Source: Nymphalis io (lineage: Eukaryota; Arthropoda; Insecta; Lepidoptera; Nymphalidae). From it: a stretch of 64,000 nt of DNA. This document shows positions 38,255 to 51,094 of the stretch, in pieces (positions within the stretch are counted from its first letter, which is position 1; each line of letters opens with the position of its first letter). Where the stretch lies: NCBI RefSeq assembly GCF_905147045.1, contig NC_065905.1:10912001-10976000 (forward strand), written 5' to 3'. Below the pieces are notes generated by a model that ran no database searches, was not told where the DNA came from, and was given only the letters and a program-made list of their open reading frames with translations. The translations under genes were made by a program, and so were the position numbers.

Positions 38255-38547
38255 ACTGGTGGTAGGGCTTTGTGCAAGCTCGTCTGGGTAGGTACCACCC
38301 ACTCATCAGATATTCTACCGCAAAACAGCAATACTTGATATTGTTGTGTTCCGGTTTGAAGGGTGAGTGAGCCAGTGTAATTACAGGCACAAGGGACATA
38401 AAATCTTAGTTCCCAAGGTTGGTGGCGCATTGGATATGTAAGCGATGGTTGACATTTCTTACAATGCTAATGTCTAAGAGCGTTGGTGACCACTTACCAT
38501 CAGGTGGCCCATATGCTCGTCCGCCTTCCTATTCTATAAAAAAAAAA
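38255..38547 (+). mobile_element. SINE-B, full length
   Basis: TGGTGGTAGGGCTTTGTGCA through CATAAAATCTTAGTTCCCAA to TCCGCCTTCCTATTCTATAA and a 16-base A run. The most complete copy in the window. Confidence 0.92.
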
Positions 38548-39957
38548 AAAAAAATACTAAGTATTGCTGTTTAGCGGTACAAAATATGAATCATTCATTA
38601 TTTTCTTGTAGCAAATGCAACATTTTATAATAGACTTTAAAATACAGCAGTCGTAGCTGTAGATAGATTAAAACAAAGCACATTGAACATAATTTTGATT
38701 TGAATTGGCGTAATTAAATAACTGAAGAACAATAAAACTATTAAACTACGATTTGTGCCATGATTTTGACTGTGAGTGTTATCACGAACCTGGCATTACC
38801 TGAAGGGTGAAGGCCGACAGCGCACGCAGCACAAAAGTTTTTATTCTCATTATTAACTGAATCATTCTGATTATGCATTACTATTTCATTTATGAATTTA
38901 AACTTTATTGACAAAGAAAGCAATTGCTATAAGACGGACTTAACGCCATCTAGGCATTTACGGCTAGTCAACCTATACTTAGCAGATATTTATGATATAT
39001 ATTTATATTAGAGTTTATAGTCAAAATATATTACTTTTATCTTGACACGAGGAAAGCTATTTTTAAAAAACAATTTACATACAAGTTTTGAATATTTTTT
39101 TCTCACGCTGCAATGTACATACATAACCCTTGTGTACACAATTTTTTCCCTCATTTAGTAAATGTTTCGAATCGAGTTCATTTGTTTCATTTGTAGTTTT
39201 TTTTCTTTTTAATTCTTGTTGTAACAAATGTGTGTTCGCTTTTGTCGTAATTATGTATATTTTAAGTTTATCTCGTGTATGTTTTTTTTTTTTTTATTTG
39301 TATTACTTGCATTATTATTCCATACAATTTAGATTTACGTTTTAGATATTAGGTATGTTAATTTACATTTGCAAAATAAGTGCAAATATATAAAGTGAAT
39401 AATATTACAATTATCTTTGTCATTTAAGGTTGTATATTTATTGTATGTATGATATGTAAATGATTTTTATTTCAATAAAACTGATCCAATACGAATCTTT
39501 AAAATATTTTTTTATACATAGAGATTATGGTCGTATGATATCCTATCCTTACCGTTCACTTTGTCTCAAGTGCTTCCATATAAAAGTAAATCCTTTCATT
39601 TCAACATTCTTAAAAAAAAAAAACGTTACGTAACGTAGTATTATGTATCAACCACATGTAACTCTACAAAATACAAGAAGTAAATAATACATTGATTTGT
39701 AACACTCGTAAAAGAACTTCGAGAGAAGAAATGACACAACCGATTGCAACAATAAAAAAAATTTGTAAATATTTATATTTAAAATAAACAACTATCACAA
39801 AAACGTCATATAAATCAATATCGTAATCAGAAAATAAAACTTTAATTCTATTACATTAAGTTCGAAATCTATTGAGATCATTTCTTCTGTCCATTATAAA
39901 TGTAATCAACTATTATATCTAATTCAATGCAAGTTAACATATAATATATAGTTATAT
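38548..39957. other. AT-rich non-coding DNA
   Basis: Nothing recognised. If 39958-40056 is a first coding exon, its next exon would be expected in this direction, but none is evident. Confidence 0.5.
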
Positions 39958-40056
39958 TTACTTCCGCGTGTAGCACTCATCGGCGAGTGCGCGGCCGCTC
40001 TGCCTTGACACATGGAGGGCAAAACGTACGCCGATGAACGCAAGGATCACCAACAT
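39958..40056 (-). CDS. Candidate short secretory coding exon (32 codons)
   Basis: The ATG at 40056 has an in-frame stop shortly upstream (TGA at -21). It opens a 32-codon frame: MLVILAFIGVRFALHVSRQS then GRALADECYTRK, then TAA. About 78 percent of third codon positions are G or C in strongly AT-rich surroundings, as in the Myo18 exons, while the alternative frame I checked is much lower. The N-terminus is hydrophobic and RALA|DEC resembles a signal-peptidase site (Ala-x-Ala), though an Arg at residue 11 interrupts the core. A possible splice donor AA|GTAAAT overlaps the stop, so this may be a first coding exon rather than a whole gene. No homologue is recognised. Confidence 0.3.
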   Translation of the reverse strand: MLVILAFIGVRFALHVSRQSGRALADECYTRK

Positions 40057-40479
40057 AATCCTTTTTGTCACTATTCACTACAATATATAATTACACGTTA
40101 TACGCTTGTTTTTATTGTTCGATGTTGAAATCTTTAAATATATTTAACAACACGTTCAAAATATCGTTTAATTAAAATAAAAAAATCACTCGAGTTTACG
40201 ATTGTACCAAAATTTCTTTTTAATAAGCTTTTGAATTTCGAAATTTATATTCAATAAGTAATGAAAGTTTAATTGAAACGAAATGTTAATTATTAAAGAA
40301 GGTATTCTTATTGTAAAAAATACTATTATAAAATCCTTTAGATATTAAAAATAATATAGTTTGCCTTTTATTTCATCAAAATAATTAAAATAGCACTAAT
40401 AATATACTATTATTTTGCTAATTGCCTTACTATTTGAATATTTTTTTATAATTAATATTACAATAATTTTGGTTGTTCA

Positions 40480-40615
40480 CGTAAGAAAGATCGCTACAAA
40501 GGGTAAGCGGAAGTGCGCGGTGTTTGATAGCGAAAGTGCGCGCGAGTCGCGATACGGTCGGAGACTGGCGTTTGGTCGGCGCAGGCGCAGGCAACTCGAT
40601 CACGTAACTAAATTA
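40480..40615. promoter_or_regulatory. GC-rich island, possible promoter / 5' exon
   Basis: CpG-rich block in AT-rich DNA with GTGCGCGCGAGTCGCGATAC and GGTCGGCGCAGGCGCAGGCA (an imperfect repeat of GCGCAG). It lies about 430 bp upstream of the candidate minus-strand exon at 40.0 kb. No TATA box or clear reading frame is seen, so orientation is unknown. Confidence 0.25.
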
Positions 40616-41084
40616 TTCAATTAACATATGGATAAATCACGCTGACCTCCAAATAAAAAACACATAATGCTCTATAAATTATTATAGACAACTATCTGTA
40701 ATAATGTATTATTTAAATATAAATAGCTTTTTTCATGTGTTATATTATATGACCCATGATAAGCATTAGACTTCAATAGCACCAATGTTTTCTGCGTTTA
40801 ATTTTAATTTTTATATTTAGTTCTCGAAACAAAATATAACATTTTATTAGGACGGTTTGTTTGAAAGACAAATTACAAACATCTTTAAAAATATATCGAA
40901 GCATACAAATACTCATGAGCGTAGTAAGTCAATACTGACTATATGACCTTCCAATCGAAAGGGTAAAAACCTTTGATCTACATATTCCATAGTATTTTCT
41001 AATAGCTCTGCTATATTATGCACTACAAATGGTTCTTGACTAATATATCTGTTTATAATACTACTTAATTCTAGTTCCGATTAC

Positions 41085-41240
41085 ATATACTACTTTTCTT
41101 TTGTAAATACATACTTATATAGATAATTACACCCAGACTCAGGACAAACAGACATGTTCATGCACACAAATGTTTGTCCTGGGTGGGAATCGCACCGACA
41201 ACCTTCGGCGTGAAAGACAAGTATCTACCAACCACAATTA
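41085..41240 (-). mobile_element. SINE-C, 3' truncated
   Basis: CATATACTACTTTTCTTTTG through GGTGGGAATCGCACCGACAA to TATCTACCAACCACA. Confidence 0.85.
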
Positions 41241-42387
41241 TTATATTGTGTGATTATTTGACTAACATTCTATGTTATGATACTATTTCCTTTAACACTA
41301 AAAATAGTATTGAATTTGTTCACTCTTATCCAGCTGGATAATAGCTAACATTGTATTGAGTTTGTAGACAATAAGGTTTTAATATATAAATGATTAAATA
41401 AAGGTAGGTGTCGGGGTGTGCAGCAGCGCCCTCGCTGATCGGTTCTAATACATACTTGTAAAAAGTATTATTTTATTAAAACTAGCTTTAGAAAATTTTT
41501 GTATGTAAATGTCGTTCTAAGGGTGAAATGTTAGCATTATAAGGGCGGCATTTACTGCTTTATAATACAAAAATGACAAAAAAAAATTATAGCAAAATCG
41601 ATGGCAGAGCTGAGTCATGCATAACGCTACGGTAACATCTTTAAAAAATAATTGTACAAAGATATCCCAAAAGCTAAATTGCAAAAAAAAATAGGCATAA
41701 ACCAGAGCGAGCTCGTCTCTTTTATTTAGTAGCATAACATTCAACCCTTACCATACCTTTTATTAAAACAATAAAAATTTATAAAGTGTTCTAAGAAAAC
41801 TTCATTAAATATTAAGGCATCAGCTGATATTCGTTTCTGCACATAAATGACTCCAATATATCGTTAAAATTTCTACTTAATATCTTATATGGTTTAATCG
41901 TTAATATTTAATTACAAAGTTATGCGGGATGAGAACAGCCGAAACACGCTCTCGGATATTTAATTCGACATTTGGACTTTGATACATCTTCTCGGAAAAT
42001 CCCGCCGAACTTCGACCTTTACGATTTTGTCACGATAATTTATTCGTGGAATTTTTTTCTTTGGAAATAATCGAATTGTAATATATGTATAAAGAAACAA
42101 TTGCTTTTGTTATTAATTGGTTTCAAATAAAGTAAGTGATGGTAAGTTCTTCATCTGACAAATTAGGTTTAATCACAATTTGAATGTACGTGAAAACATA
42201 ATAAAGCTGATCCGGATTTGACCTCGGCACATTCGGTTAAGAGCCTTATCATTATAATAAAAAAAGTATGACAATTTTCGATGTTCTTATACAATTAATA
42301 ATACATTAGATTGGATTAGCTTTTATTCACGACTTCAAATTACCCAAGCTTTGGTATGTATTCGTTTTTAACTCTCTTTTTTATATT

Positions 42388-42667
42388 GCCGAGATGGCCT
42401 AGTGGTTAGAACGAGTAAATCTTAACTGATTATCGTGGGTTCAAACCCGGGCAAGCACCACTGAATTTTCATGTGCTTAATTTGTGTTTAGAATTCATCT
42501 CGTGCTTGACGGTGAAGGAAAACTGCATGTGTCTCATTTCATTGATATTCTGCCACATGTATATTCTACCAACCCGCATTGGAGCAGCGTGGTGGAATAA
42601 CCTCCAAAACCTCTCCTCAAAAGGGAGAGGAGGCCTTAGCCCAGCAGTGGGACATTAACAGGCTGTG
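42388..42667 (+). mobile_element. SINE-A, nearly full length
   Basis: GCCGAGATGGCCTAGTGGTT to CATTAACAGGCTGTGTGTG, with a short deletion of ACATCGTGAGGAAACC. Confidence 0.92.
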
Positions 42668-43797
42668 TGTGTTTTATATTTAGCTAGATGTGAATCAATT
42701 TTTATTTAAATATGAACTATAAGCAATACTTTTTCATATGGTTTACACTGACAGTGTAAAATTACTTGTTAGGAATTGTTTGCTATTCTAACAATAACAT
42801 TAATATATCGTATATCTTCAACGATTTAGTCAATTACAGACATGAGGAATATTACATTTTAGATTTCATAGCTGGCAGAGCATTGACCGCAGGGAGAGGT
42901 TTATATTCTTATAATGAGTCTATTAGCGAGAGAAAAGTTACTTTTTTATTGTAGAGACGAGCTTTACAATCAAATGAAATGAAAGTAGATTTTAAAGTGA
43001 ACGCTTTATAAATTTAAGGTATTTTTGACCCAAACTGTTAAAAACTACTTTATTCACTTAAAATTTCACTTTATTTAAAATATTTTAAATTTAACAATTT
43101 TTTTTTAATATCATGATTTCTATCGTTAACATGTGTAACTTTCCTGGTTCTAACCGTTACGGTCGTCGAAGCAGAAGTTGTATCCGACTTCATCTAACAC
43201 TTCTCAATCAAGAATCAAAAGTTTGTATTATGTTTTGACGCTTTCAGTTTTGTTCGCAATCGGGTTTTGTTGAATCAAATTTATTTGCCAACGTAATCTA
43301 CCATTTATTATATTACAACGTGACGGATGCCGTTGATTTGGAGTCGACATCATTGTTATTCGTAGACAGACAAAGTGAAAAAAACATAAACACGTAAACA
43401 CTAACATTTCGTTCAGACATCGTTTTAAAATAACCAAGAATCGATCTTCTTGAACCTCAATACGTAGGAATGAAGATTAAACATTCAAGGATGCCAATTA
43501 GATCACTCACAAGCGCGACCAAATCGATTTTATCTCACTCGAGAAATGTTGAAATTCGACTTGCGGCGATACGAGCAAAGTAGCTTTTGACATGCGTGTT
43601 ATAAATATGGATATCATATATATCATGGCCAATGACGCATAATATCACAATTCACGATCGTATGAAGCAATGTAGTTGGAGTTTGTTTCCTCAGATTGGC
43701 TTTAGAGATCACAACATCCTTACGGTAAACAAAAACACATATCATACAAAAACATAATTTTAATTTATTTTCTAACTGTAGCAGTTAGACAGGACTT

Positions 43798-44078
43798 GTT
43801 AGTAGAATTTTGTGCAAGACCGTCTGGGTACAAGGTACAACCCAGTCGACAGATATTATACCGCCAAACAGCAATACTTAGTCCTGTTGTGTTACGATTT
43901 GAGTGAGTAAGCCAGTGGAGCACAAGGGACATAACATCATAGTTCCCAAGGCGCATTTACACATGACAGCAAAATAAGGAACGATTAATATTTCTAACAG
44001 CGCCAATGTCTAAGGGCGGTGGTGACCACTTACCATCAGGTGGGCCAGTTGTGCGTCCATCTATTTTATTAAATAAAA
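43798..44078 (+). mobile_element. SINE-B, nearly full length
   Basis: GTAGAATTTTGTGCAAGACC to CAGGTGGGCCAGTTGTGCGT. Missing GTTGGTG before GCGCATT. Confidence 0.85.
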
Positions 44079-44079
44079 G

Positions 44080-44165
44080 ATAGCCTGGAATATATACCAC
44101 CTGATGGTAAGTGTTTACTACTGTTCATAGAAACCGGCAAAGTAAGAAATATGAATAATAAATGA
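44080..44165 (-). mobile_element. SINE-B 3' fragment
   Basis: CACCTGATGGTAAGTG directly after the previous copy in opposite orientation, tail to tail. Confidence 0.65.
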
Positions 44166-44171
44166 TCCCCA

Positions 44172-44305
44172 AAGTACAATGCGACGATCCGACACGACGG
44201 AAAAATTATTAGCTCGGGATTTAGCCCATGAAGAAGAAAAAGACTATGAGATCAGATGAGATGCAGTCTTATAATAAGTCACTAAACCGACGAGGCAGTT
44301 AAAAC
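44172..44305 (-). mobile_element. SINE-D fragment, degenerate
   Basis: GATCCGACACGACGGAAAAA and AAGTCACTAAACCGACGAGG with much missing in between. Confidence 0.5.
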
Positions 44306-45062
44306 AGATATTAGCAATTAATAACATCTATTTATATATTATACATTATATTGATGATTATTATTCATAAATATATAAAAAAATATTCTAAATGAAAAAT
44401 AGAATTAAACTTCCGAAATTGTAACTGCAATATGCAACAAGTACATTTAAAAATATAAAGATGAGACATAAAACTTTACAATCCATCGTTAAAGAATGAT
44501 ACTTGAGCTAATTAACACGATTTCAGCGGTCGCTCAGCGTAATCATATTAAAGTAAAAACTCCTAAACGTGCCGGTAACTGTATCCATGAATACTAAACT
44601 TTCATTTTAAAAATATTTATTCACATTCTCCTCCTCCTTGGAAATCTACGCTCTTTTTTTTTCTTGTAAAAAATTAAATCGTATCTCGAAAGATAATTAA
44701 ATAACGTTTTTTATTCTCTTTTCGTGAATTTAACTTGAAACGAAACTTTACTTTTGTCTAGATCGCGCCGACAACACACTTGTACTTAAGCGTAATTGAA
44801 TAAAATAATTTTAAAATGTATATATACTATCGTTTAGATAAAAAGTATATTAAAATTTACGTTTTATTAATTATTTGTTTTTTTTTTTTATATTTATTTT
44901 GTAAGCTTAGGTAAATTAAAAACTGCCATTCACATGCATTTTTACCGATAAAAAATCATACCGTATTAGATATACAAATGCAAATATAGTCATCATAGTA
45001 CTGAAAACCGGACTATAGTGACGCTATTACGAAACATACTGAATTATTATAAACATATATAC

Positions 45063-45350
45063 GCCGAGATGGCCCAGTGGTAAGAGCGCCTGAACCTTAA
45101 TCGATGATCGTGGGTTCAAACCAGTGAATTTTTATGTGCTTAATTTGTGATAATAATTCATCTCGTGCTTGACGGTGAAGGAAAACATCGTGAAGAAACC
45201 TGCATGTGTTTAGACAGTGAAATTAGTTTCAGTGAAATTCTGACACATGTGTATTCCACCAAACCGCATTGGAGCAGCGTGGTGGAATAAGGTCCTAACC
45301 TTCTCCTCAAATAAGGAGAGCCCAGTAGTGGGACATTCACAGACTGTTAC
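45063..45350 (+). mobile_element. SINE-A, full length, diverged
   Basis: GCCGAGATGGCCCAGTGGTA to CATTCACAGACTGTTACTG. The CCGGGCAAGCACC segment after the B box is deleted. Confidence 0.9.
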
Positions 45351-45523
45351 TGTACTGTACTGATATATAAAATATACAAATGATTTACACACGTCAAACA
45401 TTATATTGTAATTTAGGCATCATATGACAAGTAATTTAAAACAAAAAAATAAAAGTAGAACTCAATCAGAGATCGCTACTCTGATATCATTACCATCGAC
45501 CTTTTACTATAATAATAAAATTT

Positions 45524-45722
45524 GACTGCCTCGTTGGTCTAGTGGCTAGATGTAAGGCCGCAGAACCGGCCGGTCCTGGGATCAAATTCCAGTTCGGACC
45601 AATTAAACAGTTATTGGGTTTTTCTGTCGAATATTCTCAGCAGCAGTCCAGAGTCTGGATTCGTATTATATGTGATAAGACTTTGAGCGAGTCCACTGGG
45701 GCTGGCACACTTGTATCAGTTA
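45524..45722 (+). mobile_element. SINE-D, head and proximal body
   Basis: TGCCTCGTTGGTCTAGTGGC, TGGGATCAAATTCCAGTTCG and TTGGGTTTTTCTGTCGAATA. Followed by a diverged remainder. Confidence 0.82.
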
Positions 45723-45884
45723 TTGAACCTTAAGATACTTCGTATTATTTGACGGTTGATGAGTGAGTCCGAGCAGGTAATTGCGGATACAAATTATGAA
45801 AGAAATAACAATTTTATCCACTACACTGAAATAATATATTTTTTTTTAGTATGCTGTATATGCTCTTCTTTTATTTGGACTTCA

Positions 45885-45990
45885 CCGGGCGGGGCAGTCC
45901 GGGGCACATTGAAGGGTCATTTATACACGCCTGTGACGTCAGACCTAAGCTTTTCAACGGGGTTTTTCGACGGGTCGTTCTAGTGCCAGT
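45885..45990. other. GC-rich island with TATAAAT on the minus strand
   Basis: Contains CACCGGGCGGGGCAGTCCGG and GCCTGTGACGTCAGACC (a palindromic TGACGTCA, the CREB/ATF type core). The minus strand has TGTATAAATGACCC in between. It could be a promoter-like block or a fragment of an old element. No gene is recognised next to it. Confidence 0.25.
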
Positions 45991-46530
45991 TCTAACTATT
46001 ATACTTGCTCGCTATATATATCGCTAACTAGCTTTAATTAATCATTTTGCTAGTCCTTTCTGTCGGTATCTTATTAAAAACAAATCACGAACACATCAGC
46101 TGACGGAATGATAAAATTAAACAACTCTTTAACATAATTCAATAGAAAACTTACATTCGTTTTCCCATTAATATCGTATAAGTATTTTTATGGTCAGATT
46201 TTATACATAACATTTATATTCGGTGTCACCGTAAAAGTTAATTTATTACCTAAGTGTGTCATAATTATTAAAAAAAAAGCCGTTAATTAATGGTCATATA
46301 CTTTATTTTTGCAGAAAAAGGTAAATGCATGATATCATTCTTGTAATCAAAATAATATTTATTTGACTGTTAAATTTAATTACAAGCGAGGAGCTACAGT
46401 TCTAGTTTAAAACGCGTTAATTTGTGATTATTATAAGAACCGGTTTCTGCACTCTAGCCCCATGGGTCGCAGCTTCTAGCTTTTCTCAATTAACTGACTA
46501 TCTAGCACAAAAATAATTATTAATATCATA

Positions 46531-46648
46531 CATGTGTATTCCACCAAACCGCATTGGAGCAGCATGGTGGAATAAGCTCCAACCCTTCTCCTCAAAAAGG
46601 GAGAGGAGGCCTTTAGCCCAGCAGTGGGATATTCACAGGCTGTTACGG
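46531..46648 (+). mobile_element. SINE-A 3' fragment
   Basis: ACATGTGTATTCCACCAAAC to ATATTCACAGGCTGTTACGG. Confidence 0.88.
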
Positions 46649-46802
46649 ATCACGGATACTTGTCCGATAGTATATATCCTAAGTTGATTGTTGTTAATAT
46701 ATATCCTAAGATTCCCGCGTTCGACTATATGAAACCGTATTAATATGGATAATTAATTAATTCGACAATAATACAATTCAGAAACTTCCTTTTTTATATT
46801 TT

Positions 46803-47035
46803 AGATAGGCGGACGGGAAAATGGGCCACCTGATGGTAAGTGGTCACCATCACACTTAGACATTGGCTATGTGAGAAAAATTAAACATTCCTTATAACTT
46901 TAACATTGGGAACTAAAATGTAATGTCCCTTGCTCTTGTATTCCAACAACATTACGTATTGCTGTTTAGCGTACAATATTTGAAGAGTGGGTGGTACTTT
47001 ATCAGATAGGTTTGCACAAAGCTATACGAGCCTGC
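46803..47035 (-). mobile_element. SINE-B, nearly full length
   Basis: GATAGGCGGACGGGAAAATG to GTTTGCACAAAGCTATACGA. Confidence 0.85.
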
Positions 47036-47529
47036 ATATAGTAAAATCTAAATTTTCATATCTAAAATGTTAAAAGATAAATGCGTTAGAAAGTAAAAAA
47101 TAAACAAATCGAACAATAACATATAACAGATAAAACGACGTAAAAAAGAAATCTTTTATATAAAAATTAAAAAAAAAAACCGTAACATATATTAGAAAAA
47201 CATTAACCGAATAAATCGAAAGAAATTACATTCGAACGAAAACGTTTTTTAATTAAATGTAAACAACAGTCGAAACGTAACTTAATCGCTTTCGCTGAAC
47301 GAAATCATTCAAAGAACGACATTATATTGAACGGTATAACAAAGTTGATACAAAAAAATATTATGTATCTACAATGAGTATGGGCTAATCAAAGTGTAAT
47401 CAAAACATGCGCGTCATCAATGAGTGAATGTCGGTTTATTAGTTAATTTAAATGAATGTAATATATTTTGTATGGGCCAATGAAATACATTTTTGATTGA
47501 TAGATATAGACACATGAAACCCGATTAAC

Positions 47530-47612
47530 AAGGAGCAGATACAGCCCAGGGTTTAGAACACGTGAATGTTAAACGATTGCTGGTTTAACCAACCCGTTCA
47601 AGCTAGTGAGGT
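47530..47612 (+). mobile_element. SINE-A-like head fragment
   Basis: ACAGCCCAGGGTTTAGAACA with CGTGAATGTTAAACGATTGC is a degraded version of the SINE-A head. Confidence 0.5.
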
Positions 47613-48569
47613 TGAAATCAAATCAAAATATACTTTAATAACTTCTTGTTTGTTATTTTACAGGACTAAATTAAATGTGAATCTACTATCGCTTCGGAAT
47701 ATAGATTCCGAGAACAACCAGCAATAATCTCAAGTCGGACAGTAGTTAAAAAAAAGTTACCCGTGAGAAAACCTGCATGAGTCAATTTTTTTTCAGTGTT
47801 TATTTTTGTTGAGCAGATTCTTCCATTCCTGTTAAGCACAAGGTTTAGAGCTTTTCCACGCACTCATAAAAACCCTCACATGAATATTGCAAATATTAAA
47901 TATTTCATAATCTTTTATAAATGCATTACCATAAAAATTTCAATACATTTGCTAATATAAATATAAAGGATTTTCTGACATGTCTATCATTAGACAACTA
48001 TTGTTTTTCTTAACTATACATAACTTTGAATTATATATTAAAGATATTCAGAAAGTGTAAATTGGTCCGTAGATGCTTTGCTATAATGTCCTCTAATTCG
48101 CTCTATAACACGTTGGTATCAAGTTTTCACGGTCTTCATTAAATTTCTAATCTCTGCCAGTTAATCCAGTCCTTGTGAGTAGTAGTCGTCGGTTTTTCTT
48201 AACATTTCCTTACCTTTCGCGGATGTCTCTTTGATTTTCTCTTTATTCAATGTAAGTAGGTACACATTGTTAGCACGATTACGTATTTTAATGTTGAATT
48301 TAACCTAATATTTATAATTAAAACTTCGAGACAACAAGATTATTAAATATGATTTACGTTTATTTTTGATCACATAACACATAATAACATGTGTTACATA
48401 ATACGCATTACTTTTTATCGCGCGAACTATCGAAAGAAGTCTTAAATAGCGCCGTATAATTTATCAAAGTTAGGAAGTTAAATTAAGTTAGTTAAAGCGA
48501 ATTTATGTAGTTAAGTGATATTGTGCCGTTTTATAAATGGAGATATGTTACTTAGCTTAATGCTGCTCA

Positions 48570-48573
<4 letters not shown>

Positions 48574-48600
<27 letters not shown>

Positions 48601-48601
48601 C
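48574..48601. repeat. (TA)n microsatellite
   Basis: 28 bp TA repeat. Confidence 0.95.
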
Positions 48602-48721
48602 GACAAATATACAAGTCGACCTAATTCATTTTTAAAGCTACTCGTAGTTCTTGCTTTCAAAAAATTACTAATTCCATTATTTTCTCCTCCAGTTAAGCGT
48701 ACAGCTTGTGTTAGGAGGAAA

Positions 48722-48795
48722 TAACAACAGCCCATATAACAAGTGGTAAGAATCGAACCTGCGACTTTCACATAGTCAGATACTCCGCTTAACTG
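48722..48795 (-). other. tRNA-like sequence, probably SINE-derived
   Basis: AAGTGGTAAGAATCGAACCT with ACTTTCACATAGTCAGATAC reads as a reverse T arm and anticodon side; the acceptor stem does not pair well. Confidence 0.35.
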
Positions 48796-48950
48796 TAACG
48801 AATTATATGTATCTGTATTATAACAAAAATAACTTGAACTCTATTTACTCTTATGATTTGGAGGAGGGGGGGGGGGTCGATTAAAAAAGTATAAAAATAA
48901 GAATACTTCAAATCGCTGAGAAGTTTATTTATAGCGGTCCAGAGATGAGA

Positions 48951-48956
48951 GAGAGA

Positions 48957-49027
<71 letters not shown>
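48951..49027. repeat. (GA)n then (TA)n compound microsatellite
   Basis: Short GA run followed by about 70 bp of TA. A G-run (11 G) lies 80 bp before, near 48867-48877. Confidence 0.95.
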
Positions 49028-49030
<3 letters not shown>

Positions 49031-49529
49031 TAATATTAACTTAGAATAAATATAACATAACAAAAGCTCTATTTCTCTATAATTATAACTACACTCTCTT
49101 CACAATCGAACAAAAGATCAAAAACTAACGCTTTATTTTAAATTTGTGAACAACGAAAGTTGTAAATAAATCACCTACACCTTTCAACAAATAAATGAAA
49201 CAACGGACATCTAAACATACAAATTTTCGCATTACATTTATAATTATGTACGATGAATTTAAAAATCTATATTTTAACATATATTAGATTAAAGAATATT
49301 AACTTGACGCTGAATAATAGGTACTACGCTTAAACTTACTAAAGACAATTGCCTTGTAGGCTTCCTATATGAATGTAGGAGCTGGACTATTGAGTTCAAA
49401 CCCCGAAAATAAATTTCATAGCAGCTCGTAACTACCCATTCGGTAGTGTTACACTTCAGAAACCACTTAAATCTGTCGGTTCATCACGTCGGACTGCCGT
49501 TGCCACTCATTTATTATCGCTTAAATACT

Positions 49530-49615
49530 TGTGCACTATAATATTTCCTGCTCAAATGGCTAGTATAGTTGAGATTGTCCGACGAGGCCGAAATTCGGTC
49601 AAGAAGTCCTTATTA
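49530..49615 (+). mobile_element. SINE-D 3' fragment, degenerate
   Basis: GTGCACTATAATATTTCCTG and GACGAGGCCGAAATTCGGTC. Confidence 0.5.
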
Positions 49616-49929
49616 CTCGCTTATATAAATATAAATATTTTCCTTAACGTTTTGTTACTCCTAGAGACATATATACCCTATAATTTACTGATATATTCGA
49701 ATTAATCACGAATCACTTCTCACTTGTATAATGACAATACAAAGTTGCTGGTAAGAGCGTGCTTGAATAGTGTACATTTTGAATTTGTGCTTGCAATAGC
49801 AACGAAATATCATAATATTCAAATATATTTACATTTATATAATTCAAATTATGTGTAAAAGTAGAAACGGATATGACGCTGTGACGTCATAAATGTGACA
49901 ACACCACTTTAACCTTAAATATATACATA

Positions 49930-49950
49930 CATATATATATATATATATAT
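49930..49950. repeat. (TA)n microsatellite
   Basis: About 20 bp of TA after CATACA. Confidence 0.9.
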
Positions 49951-51094
49951 CTTCTTAGATAAGTAAACCTTCAGAAACTCTTAAAAGAATATGTAATATT
50001 TCATTAAAAAAAGAGGTCACGATTCGATAACTTCACTTTGTTGTGAACGTGAAAGCAGGTTCGGAAATGACGCGATGACATAATGCGTTACGTCAACGCG
50101 TACCGAATTGAGACGAGAGGTATTAAAAACAATGATGACCTACAAATCGTTTACCTTTGTCCTACAAAGTCATATTTAATGACGAAAAATATATATACAT
50201 ATATATAATGTTATTAGTAACCAGCTTCCCGTCCTGGCTGTTTACGTGTTGAATTCATACAAAGTTTGCACGCATTTTTAAGGAATTACTAATATACCTA
50301 TTTTCTCCCTTTAATAAAGCGTCAAGCTTGTCATTTTGATAAAGCGTGGATCAGACCTGCAACTTTTGAAATAAACCATTGCGTTATTCACGTTTAAAAT
50401 TATATTGAATATAATGTATTTTTTAATCAACAAATCCTTACTAATATTATAAACGCGAAAGTGAGATTGTTCACATTCCACACATGACATCTAACTGTAA
50501 AAAAATACATTCATTTCATACATATATTATTTGCACATTAGAAAAAAATCATTTACGTTCGTTCTTTTAGTTCCATTGTCGGAAGCAATTTGTAATTTCG
50601 TTATCTTTATAAATTATCGAGTCAACAAATATATTTTTTTACTACTCTCACACGCACATTAAAATTACAAATAACTGCTTGAAAAGTGTAATTAACTGTT
50701 TAAGAGACAAACATATTATCTATGTGATCAGAAGTGCAATTCTGAAAGATTCATTATGACTTCATTGAGCACAAAAAAAATTATAATGGTAACTTGGAAA
50801 GTGTTAATAAGAGCATTTTTAAGTTTATTTCGATTTTAAAATTAATTTTAGAACATCTAGTTTAAATATAAGAGAATAAGAGACAAAAAAGGCATCGTGA
50901 TCGGAGGTAAAATTCTATAGTGACGTAATAACATTAAGAACAGTTACGTAAGCTGTATCCGTTGCTGCGTGAGTCCGCTGTTATGTATCGGTTAGCCGCA
51001 CTGTTATGACTAGATATTAGAAGTACATTAAATGTAGTTTTTACGTAATCTATATTAGGAAAAATGCATGAGAGTAATCTCTTGCAATCTACGC

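Larger units (their letters stand above)
47613..51094. other. AT-rich non-coding DNA rich in TA repeats
   Basis: Apart from microsatellites, the tRNA-like piece at 48.7 kb and the SINE-D scrap at 49.5 kb, no feature is recognised. Confidence 0.55.
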
